NCBI GenBank assembly: GCA_004194705.1
Contig: SADC01001205.1
Location: 1 to 64,000 of the forward strand
Source: Ditylenchus dipsaci
Lineage: Eukaryota > Nematoda > Chromadorea > Rhabditida > Anguinidae
Length of the DNA: 64,000 nucleotides
Direction of reading: 5' to 3'
Of this stretch, positions 57,104 through 64,000 are shown piece by piece (the first letter of the stretch is position 1; each line of letters opens with the position of its first letter). The notes below the pieces were generated by a model. That model was not told where the DNA came from. It did no database searches and saw nothing but the letters and a program-made list of their open reading frames with translations. Both the position numbers and the translations under genes were made by a program.

Positions 57104-58911
57104 ATGATGCAAACCAGAAATATCCCCATGTTCAGTGGTGAAGCGGGTCAGGACTTTGACAAGTGGCTCCAACAATTCGAGAATAAGATCGATGGGTATA
57201 GTGAGCGGATGTCTGAGAAGATGAAACTCGCTAGGCTCAAAGATAACCTCGAAGGGTTGGCCTACGACTCAATTCATGACCTGACTGCCCAGAACGCTAT
57301 CCAGAATTACAGTGAGGCTATCCAGAAGTTAAGATCTCTCACAGATACGGAAATGATTCGTATGAGAGCAAGCCAGGAGTTGGATAAAACCAGACAATTA
57401 AAGAACCAGTCCGTTTTGGAATTCTACTACCAGATTGCGGAGCTAACCAGAAAAGCCTACAAGGGCGAACAACCAGATAGGATTAGGGAGCGGATTTTAG
57501 AGCACTGAAGAAGCGCTATCTCCGGATCTTCTCTACGAGCTTCGCCGTGAACCAGCCTGGTGTGATTCCGATCTCGAAAGCTTCGTCAAAGCAGCCCAGA
57601 AGGAAGAAGAACGCCAGCGCCTGGATGAGCGGGAGAAGCCAGCATTGGGGTCCCAGATTAAGGACATCTTCGTAGGTGTTTTAAATGAACACTCTCTAAT
57701 CGGAACAGTGCTTCGGCCGTTTCCTCTAACCAGAATTTAGATGATCATACCAGAAATAGGGATAAGAATCCTCCAACCAGAATTCGGACAGAAGTAGTTC
57801 TCCTACCAGTACTTCTCCGACCAGACATCGAGATGATTTGGCGACAAAAGAGTCTCGTTTTCAGACCAGCCTAAAGGGATTTTGAAGGATAACCAGTATA
57901 ACCAGATAGATATCGTGATAACCAGTATTCTCCACAGTTAATCAGTCTGCTCAGCCTCCTGTAGTTGTGGTTAATCCTGTGGTGGATTATCATGATCACT
58001 TGTACAGGGCGCTGGACAGAGATGGTTATTATCATTCACCAGCTAGAGAGGATTTGGTCGCCAAATTCTCATATCCGGTGTCATAGGTGCAACCAGTTTG
58101 ACACTATGCAAGGTCGTGTAGGGGTCGGCAGTTTATTCCGTTTAGGGAATACAACAAGATAGGACATAACCATAGGGACTATAACCAGCATAACCCGAAT
58201 TATAATCAATTTAGTGGTTACAACCAGAATTATCAAGAAGAGTCGTTCTATCGTCCACGCAGGGGAAGCATGTTTGGTGCAAACTTTCGTGGAACCAGAG
58301 GGTACGATAACCAGTCGAATTTTCGTAGAGTGCTTGGTCTAGGCGCCAATGATCAAGCACACCAGAAGGCGCATCAACCAGATTTCGTTCCATTCAAGGT
58401 GATGCAAGAAGCTCTGCAGCGCAAGGATATGGAATGGGAACGACGATACCAGGATTCTATGCGACCAGCTGAAAACGACTTTGGGGATTTCGAATCAAAA
58501 GTCGACAACCAGGAGGTAGGTGCTAACCAGAATTTTACCTCTTTGCGAAAAGATGACCAGAATCAACCAGTAGATGAAACGGTGCATAGCATAACCAGAA
58601 TTCAGAACCAGAAGGAGTCAATGCTTTTAGAGGAAATAAAACACCTCAAAGAAGCATTGAACTTCCAGATTGCGCGGTACCAGAAGGTGGATGATTGTGA
58701 ACATCCGGAACCAGATGCTACTCTGAGTGTCAATCATCACTCAGATAGCATAGAGCACCAGTTTTTTCTGTTTTTGAGCAGGACTAACCAGTCTTATAAC
58801 CAGATTGCTGAACGCGATAACCAGGGCTTCAGGCCAGTGGCTACTACTTGGGTAGCAGTCAAACCAGAGAAGGTATTGGCTAATAGAGAAACCAGTTTTA
58901 AGGGCGATTGA
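57104..58911 (+). pseudogene. Retrotransposon Gag-like region, frameshifted
   Basis: The first frame (57,104-57,508) matches the pattern of retrotransposon Gag: IPMFSGEAGQDFDKWLQQFE, then helical LKDNLEGLAYDSIHDL and SVLEFYYQIAELTRKAY. It shifts by one base at about 57,503 into ALSPDLLYELRREPAWCDSD and an acidic/basic helix (FVKAAQKEEERQRLDE). Further on, at about 58,080-58,115, the four zinc ligands of a retroviral-type CX2CX4HX4C knuckle are readable only across a one-base shift. The frame 58,270-58,911 is Asn/Gln/Arg-rich and then coiled-coil-like. Gag packages element RNA into particles. The breaks suggest decay or base-call errors. Confidence 0.55.
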
Positions 58912-59019
58912 TAACCAGCTTATTACTACCAGTTTTCCGACCGCAAGGAAGGACTACCCAGTTTCGTTGCTCCATATGGACAATAACCAGGAAGATGGTG
59001 TCTCTGATACGATCTTCAA

Positions 59020-59639
59020 TTCAGCCAGCAGAATGTGGCAGTTGAGCTAACCAGACTTTTAATTACTATCATACCAGATACTTCAACACCAGTTGCTGTG
59101 GTTTGTGCATATCGTACTGATATGTTCTTTCTGCAGGAAAAATTGCAACCAGAATTAAAGGAGAATCGAGTGACAGTCTCATACTTTGCTGAGCTGCCTC
59201 CTCGAAACTCACCAGTCGTTGTGTTTGTAACCAGTAGGACGAATGGTAACCAGCCTCAAACGTTGTATGACGTAACCAGCGTTATTAAACCAGTCTTTCA
59301 TACTTTAAGTCATGCCAGTCAGGGATTGTTCATCATTGGTGACATGACCTATTTAACCAGAATTGTGACTTTTTTCTCGAGTCTTTGAAGGAAGTCGCCA
59401 GCATTGCTCAACCAGTTCGTGCCGTCGACTACATCTCGGCGATCAAACCAGCTTTTGGAGAAAACAAGCAACCAGTCCAGCGATCTGATGATGGGATGCT
59501 TCAGTTCAATGGTGCTTCACTCCAGGCTCAGTGTGCTGTCCAGAATCTCTTCGATGCTACCAAACCAGTGCCGTTTCCTACGGAAGTCGTTGACGAGCCG
59601 ATGGATGATAACCAGGAGGTGGAACAGAACCAGGCTTGA
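59020..59639 (+). pseudogene. SF1 helicase-like fragment inside the element
   Basis: Residues encoded from about 59,026 resemble the C-terminal RecA-like domain of Upf1/MOV10-type superfamily 1 helicases: QNVAVELTRLLITII, PVAVVCAYRTDMFFLQEKL (the VVTPYRxQ-like motif), VTVSYFAELPP..VVVFVTSRT (position of the DxFQGxE..VxSxVR motifs), then LSHASQGLFIIGDMTYL (the NVALTRAxxxLxIxG-like motif). The invariant catalytic Gln/Glu and Arg residues of motifs V-VI are not preserved as expected, so activity is unlikely. The frame ends at 59,388; 59,385-59,639 is a second frame ending in acidic VVDEPMDDNQEVEQNQA. It could also be a chance resemblance in a divergent element protein. Confidence 0.4.
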
Positions 59640-61299
59640 GTCTTTGTAAGTCTCTCTCAATACCAGTCTTCTAAACTAGCATTTCTTACCAGCTTTTCTT
59701 AACTAGCTTTCTATTTTTCACCAGTCTTTGGGCGAAAGCCTTATAGTACCAGCTTTGGGATTATCTGATCCTAAGTTTTTGTGAGTGCTAACCAGATTTG
59801 GGAGCAGGCATACCAGTTAATGCTCACTACCAGATGCTAGCCAGTGCGAGTGCTAACGATGTCAAAGTTAGCCAACTACATACCAGATTAATTGGGGTTT
59901 AACTTTACCAGATTTTCTGTACCATTGGCAGATGGTAAGTTCTGAAGTGACCCAAGGTTTTGGACACTGTCTTAAGTAGGGGTAGGAGTAAAAAGAATAA
60001 AAAGAAAAAAAAAATAACCAGTAGGGCTAGAGCGCAGTAACCAGAACTGGGTAACACCAGCTGGTTTTAAAGAAAACAGCTAGACTGTGCTCTAGTCATT
60101 TTTATTGTCTGAGAGCATAGTGCTGACCAGTTGCCGTGGCATAGGGGGGGATCCGTCGTCAAGCAGCCGCCTTCGCTTCGCTATCTCCGTCGTCTTCTGC
60201 TGTGGACCAAATAGCCTTCTGTGCCAGTCAAATTTCTGCTGCCAGCCTTCAAATCAATTGCTCCAGCCAGTGCTCCTGCTATCCAGTGGGCCATGCCTCC
60301 AGAGTGTCCCAGCTGATGTCTAGCCAGTGTTCAAATGCCTTGGATGGAATCAGCCAGCTATCTGCAACCAGCCTTGATCTCCAAGAAGAATACCAGCTGA
60401 TGCGAGCAAGTGGACAAAGCCAAACAAGTCAAAGCAAATCGCCGTCCAGCTCAAGTCCTATCAATATCTCCTCTGTCGAGTGCACCAGTCTCTGTGGCCA
60501 GCTTCTTTCTCCAGTCTCAGCTATATCCAGTGGCCAGCGCAAATATCAAACCAGCAGTGGAGCGTCTCTATCAGCAGCAATCTATCAGTCTTGTGGCCAG
60601 CCTTCTCAGACCAGCAGCAGTACAAGCCAGTCTCAAGCCAAGCAAGCCTTCTATCAGTCCAGATCCCCTTCAACGGTAGCTGGTAAGCGCTCTCGTGTGT
60701 GACCAGTTGTAAACTCCTGCTTCGAAAATGGGATAGCTGTTTGGAATCTTGGGGAATGGATGCGCAAGCCAGATGTCAGGAAGTGCAGGAGAAAAAGTAG
60801 GTTAGAACCAATTAATTATCAACCAGATTTGACTTGACTAGGGGACTCTCATGTCTGGCCAGTCTTACAGTCATACATACCAGTGGTGGCAAGGGTGATA
60901 GGGAAACCCGTGTCATCTGATAACCAGGGAGAAACCGGTGGCGAGGGTGATAGGAAAATTTTAATAACCAGTAGTTGACATACATACCAGCTTTCTAAAC
61001 CAGATAGCTTGTAGGGTGTGCTCTCCTACTGGTGGCTAACACTTTATAGGGTGGTAGGCTGCCGTTAATACCGGTAGAGTTAGCGCAACCAGATTTACAA
61101 ACCAGTCTTCTGATTACTGCTACCCAGTCTTTAGGTGTCTACATCTCATACCAGCTTTTCAAACCAGGCAAGTGTCCCTATATCAGGTCGTCGGTGGCAA
61201 TTGGCGTTCCTGGTGTAAGGACTCTTGCGAAAAGTCGGGAGTCTTTTCGCCTTTCGTCGGTCAGACGGTGCGGGGTCGCACCTGGTGGCTGGTGATAGG
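59640..61299 (+). other. Element 3' interior, ACCAG-rich, mostly non-coding
   Basis: Contains one Ser/Gln-rich open frame (60,202-60,702, no ATG at its start), dominated by CCAG words, which does not look like a conserved protein. A partial copy of the terminal-repeat start (TGTAAGGACTC) lies at about 61,215, 85 bases before the 3' repeat. No clear polypurine tract. Confidence 0.45.
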
Positions 61300-62363
61300 T
61301 GTAAGGACTCGCCCGAACGTTAACAACCAGCTTTTGTCCTAACCAGATTTAGTGTTCATAGAGAACACAATATAGGGACAATTAACCAGTATTATATTTG
61401 AATTCAAACTAGCTTTGGTCTTAACCAGAATTAACTGCACCAGGAGCAGTCTTGACAAAACTGTATCATATTTATTTCTGGTTTAGTTGATGTCAAGCTG
61501 CTCGAGTTTCCACTCCTCTAAGAAGGTTAGTAGTATTTTTAGTCATGGCTCTAGTGTAACCAGTCATAGTCATGGCGCAAGCCAGATTTCATACCAGGCT
61601 CAAACGAGCAAAATACAGGAAGCTATTCAGCTATTGCTCTCTAGTGGCATTAATCCTGACCAGATTTCAAAGCTCATGAGTAAGGCCAAGCCGACTCGTA
61701 AGCGACCAGGGTTATCACTTGAATTGGTCGATGACCTTGACGATCCAGATTTCTCCACTAGTATTAAATTCGGCGTAAAAGCTCATACCAGTCTTTCTGC
61801 CCCTGGTGATCATACTAGGGGTCTAACCAGTTCCAAGGCTCTCCGCTCCATGACGTCCATCGCCTCAAGCTCGCGCTCCCGCTGTGCCGGTGAAACAAGC
61901 AAGTCTCTCTGGGTGGTGCCTGCCGTGGTCAAGCCAGCTAAGGAAATCAGCGACCAGTCTTCTGCCTTCCAGCAAGTTCTCCCAGTGTCTATTCAGCCAG
62001 TGGTCCAATGCTCTTCGGTGCTTGATGGGATGTCCAATCGCGTATCTCTGTCCGTGCTGATGACCAGAATGCCGCTCCTGTCTGGCTCCAGTGGATGAAT
62101 GACCAGTCTTCCTCTCTCTCTCCAGCCTCAGTCAAGCCAGTGGTCCTTGGATCTTCAGTTCTTGGTGGTCATGTCCAATCGCGTATCTCCACCCGTCCTG
62201 CTGACAAGTTCGCTTCAATGCTGTGGTTGCTAAAGAAGAGGAAGTGTCTCCAGAATCTCTTTCGTCAGAATCCATTGTACCAGTCTTGTCTTTGTATTGT
62301 GGTAACCAGACTGTGGTCGCTGGTTCCTCCGGCTTGCCATGGTGCACTAATAAAATACCCAGT
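61300..62363 (+). repeat. 3' long direct terminal repeat
   Basis: 1,064 bases, nearly identical to 54,556-55,623. The loss of one G at about 62,028 truncates the internal frame at 62,098. Confidence 0.8.
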
Positions 62364-62724
62364 ATGAGAACTTCTGTTGTTCTTACTCTACTAGACCCCC
62401 CTCCCCCTAAATTCAAAGGGCCACCCTAAATTTTGTTGGTTTTTATGATTTTTAGGCTTAGGCTTTAGGTAAGGGTAGGCAATTAATTTTGCTTTCACCC
62501 ACTATTGCAACCCCTGATTGTCACATCAGGCCCGTTTACAATGAGTGTAGACCTTAGTGTGTGATTTGGCGTTTTTAACGCGGGAAGAGCTGTATTTTTT
62601 CTTGACTGAAATTTCTTTCTGTTTGTACCATCTGGTAGCTCTTAGAAATTCAGAGCTTTAAAATGTGTTATTTACAAGCAACATCTTATAAAAAGAATTG
62701 CGGTAAAAATGCTTAGGTCCGCAC

Positions 62725-63012
62725 TCAGATCGACACTCGGGTCGACACTCTGTCGCTAAAAGTCTCGACCATGTTTTTGAAAACATCAAAGTTAAACATT
62801 TTCTCTGCATTCCCGTCCAAAGTGATTCCTCTAACCTTGATCACTTCTCTTATGGCCCCAGTGTCCAAATGTCTCATGCGGAGCGCATACTGCTTGGGGC
62901 CTGCTGACTCTGACTCCGATTCTGTAAGCTCCGGCTCTTCTGCTACTAAAGTTTCAGAAAGATTTGAACACCTGCTTCCGGTGAAAAAAAATTTTATATA
63001 GAAAAAATTCAC
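62725..63012 (-). pseudogene. B-family DNA polymerase C-terminal fragment
   Basis: The minus-strand frame contains AGPKQYALRMRH, IREVIKVRGITLDGNA and MFNFDVFKNMVETF in order. This series (GPKxYA, KxxGITL, NFDxxKxMV) is the conserved C-terminal signature of protein-primed B-family polymerases of Polintons and relatives. It stops near the left terminal repeat. All catalytic motifs (DFxSLYPS, KxxxNSxYG, DTD) are upstream and missing here, so it is a remnant. Confidence 0.6.
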
Positions 63013-63031
63013 TAACCTTTTATGTTTACAG

Positions 63032-63517
63032 GGAGAGCCTGCTTCTTATGGTACTGGATATGTAATAGTATATGTCCCGGACCAGAGAGATTCTAAGTCA
63101 GCTATTATTTACGCTGGAATTTCTGGCCATAGCGCTAAAAGTGAAAGACAAGCTTCGCAGCAATGGTCAAATCGCTTATTTACGCATGCCAAAAGCCACT
63201 TGTTCCAAAAATACAAGGAGATAAAATTTTACAAGGTGCTTGAACGAGCATCCATTGTTGCCATCCGCCATTGGGAGTTTTCAACAATATATGCCAAAAG
63301 TATAATTGCTTAAGAAAGCATATATAACCTTTCATTTTTAGACCTAATCGATTCAACTGTCACACAATACCCCATGGATAGGCCTTACAATGAAGATTAT
63401 TACCTAGAGTTAAGAAACAATGAATATCCATTGCAGTATCTAGATACAGAAACCATAACACCACAGCAAGCAAACGAATGGATGTCTAAAGCTTACGCAG
63501 AAATATTTGTGCATTGA
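63032..63517 (+). CDS. GIY-YIG-like endonuclease, possibly 5'-truncated
   Basis: Exons 63032-63299 and 63342-63517 join in frame (A|GTATAATT donor, TTTTTAG acceptor) and end at TGA 63,515-63,517. Residues YGTGYVIVYVP then IIYAGISGHS, followed by QWSNRLFTHAKSH and VLERASIVAIRHWEF, match the order GIY, YIG, R..H and a later conserved Glu of GIY-YIG nucleases, which cut DNA with one metal ion. An upstream exon 62771-62923 could splice in frame (donor GTAAGC, phase 0), but it lies antisense to the polymerase fragment and is doubtful. GIY-YIG nucleases are known in some virophage- and Polinton-type elements. The fold assignment is by motif only. Confidence 0.5.
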
Positions 63518-64000
63518 AAAAAATACTCCTATTGTGAAAAGAGTAAGAAAGAGTGATATATTTAAAGTGATATATTTTCGAGTGTGGTCCTGGGAGCGGA
63601 CTTGAGCATTTTTACCTCAATTTTTTTTATCAGATGTTGCTTGTCAATAGCTCATTTTAGAGCCCTGAATTTCAGATACCAGATGGTACCAACAGAAAAA
63701 AGTTTCAGTGAAGAAAAAAAGCACAGCTCTTCCCGCGTTTTAAAACACGCCAAATCTCACACTGAGGTTTACACTCATTGTAAACGTGCTTTCAGGGTCA
63801 TTTAATCTCTTAATTTTCTCTGTGTAAATGAAAAACCTGAAAAGTTCCATTGATAACTCTGAGACTGAATGTGGAGCCAGTAATATTGATTTCACCAGTT
63901 TCATGGTTGATATCAAGCCAGTCTCGAGCTCCAAGTTTTGTCTAGTAATATCAACTGCTTCTAGCCGTTGTGACTGCTGTGTTGAAGGGCTCCAGATTAG

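Larger units (their letters stand above)
54556..62363 (+). mobile_element. LTR-type element, Gag-like, without recognisable Pol, saturated with ACCAG
   Basis: Direct terminal repeats 54,556-55,623 and 61,300-62,363 begin TGTAAGGACTCGCCC and end ..AATACCCAGT. They differ by small indels (net 4 bases), implying a recent insertion. Internally there is a Gag-like region (57,104 on) with a broken zinc knuckle, an SF1-helicase-like segment (59,035 on) and a Ser/Gln-rich frame (60,202). No reverse transcriptase, RNase H or integrase motif was found in any frame, so it would depend on another element. ACCAG occurs about every 20-40 bases on the plus strand throughout and drops to background outside. 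A target duplication and a conventional tRNA primer site were not identified. It lies in intron 1 of gene D, antisense to it. Confidence 0.7.
62533..63786. mobile_element. Deleted Polinton/Maverick-like element with PolB and GIY-YIG fragments
   Basis: Inverted terminal repeats of about 200 bases: GTTTACAATGAGTGTAGACC (62,535) and on through GCGGGAAGAGCTGT and ACCATCTGGTA match the complement of 63,590-63,786. Just inside the left repeat is the C-terminal end of a B-family DNA polymerase on the minus strand; just inside the right repeat a GIY-YIG-like nuclease gene ends on the plus strand. Long inverted repeats plus protein-primed PolB are characteristic of Polintons. The full elements are 15-20 kb, so this is an internal deletion derivative with a junction near 62,960-63,031. 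The expected 6-bp target duplication was not found. Confidence 0.6.
45580..64000 (-). pseudogene. Repeat-module gene D, degenerate fourth family member (5' end beyond window)
   Basis: Exons homologous to B and C: 63837-64000 (partial first exon), 54294-54418, 54142-54247, 53873-54051, 52960-53056, 52531-52904, 52370-52482, 51382-51502, 51054-51335, 48109-48180, 48028-48063, an uncertain linker exon near 47,130-47,290, 46965-47076, 46770-46908, 45580-45813. Motifs survive (VVVSKDNETGTGSIYNPKHG, SETDAVVVLLR, VGDWFRISLP, LCGHSDHLGPIIDN, MGDWFHLTM, ICGYSEDLGPIVDN). One-base losses break exon 1 (about 63,930), the exon at 52,531 (374 bases, about 52,730) and the exon at 46,965 (112 bases where paralogues have 113). 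The exon at 46,770 ends at a GC donor. Intron 1 has swollen to over 9 kb by two large insertions and intron 9 holds a 2.3-kb foldback. It is probably a decaying paralogue, though assembly errors could explain single-base breaks. Confidence 0.7.

Noticed and set aside
57480..57530. Programmed ribosomal frameshift in Gag
   Set aside because: There is no slippery heptamer at the shift near 57,503, and several other one-base breaks occur in the element, so random damage or base-call error is simpler.
62771..62923. First exon of the GIY-YIG gene
   Set aside because: It can splice in frame, but it is exactly antisense to the polymerase C-terminal signature, which explains its open frame; kept only as a doubtful option.

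Overview
The window is eukaryotic and almost certainly animal. It is AT-rich, its genes carry many short GT-AG introns (mostly about 45-60 bases), and it encodes a Golgi SNARE (membrin/GOSR2) and a ribosomal protein S19 copy with metazoan exon-level similarity. The compact introns, a secreted chymotrypsin-fold protease resembling the lineage-expanded proteases of rhabditid nematodes, and a FLYWCH/MULE transposase make a rhabditid-type nematode the best guess. This is inference; no species can be named from the sequence.

Layout. 1-9,720 is a nest of foldback-type elements whose inverted ends are arrays of 14-18-base tandem subrepeats. One carries a small secreted-peptide gene, one a broken FLYWCH/MULE transposase gene, and one a ribosomal protein S19 copy with two nonsense codons plus a nonautonomous hAT insertion with an 8-bp target duplication. 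9,722-13,224 (+) is an eight-exon serine protease. 14,518-17,458 (-) is the first member (A) of a tandem gene family built from repeated small, probably beta-barrel, modules; two larger members follow on the same strand (B 22,632-27,655; C 30,912-37,272). A fourth, degenerate member (D) occupies 45,580 to beyond 64,000. Membrin lies between A and B (18,359-20,192, -). 37,500-45,500 is transposon-rich and holds a segmental duplicate of the left end of the window.

Gene D is a landing pad. Intron 9 holds a 2.3-kb foldback element with a 10-bp target duplication, itself invaded by a 140-bp hAT MITE. Intron 1 holds a 7.8-kb element with 1.07-kb direct terminal repeats and a Gag-like region but no recognisable reverse transcriptase, followed by a 1.25-kb inverted-repeat element with a B-family DNA polymerase C-terminal fragment and a GIY-YIG-like nuclease, read here as a deleted Polinton/Maverick.

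Most striking signals: (1) the 7.8-kb element is saturated, on one strand and in all reading frames, with the pentamer ACCAG, and the signal stops at its borders; (2) the A-D family with conserved exon lengths and an internally duplicated three-exon module was not recognised; (3) the mini-Polinton; (4) several unrelated inverted-repeat elements share an architecture of termini made from tandem subrepeats. Several reading frames break by single bases, often in homopolymers, so some breaks may be assembly errors rather than biology.
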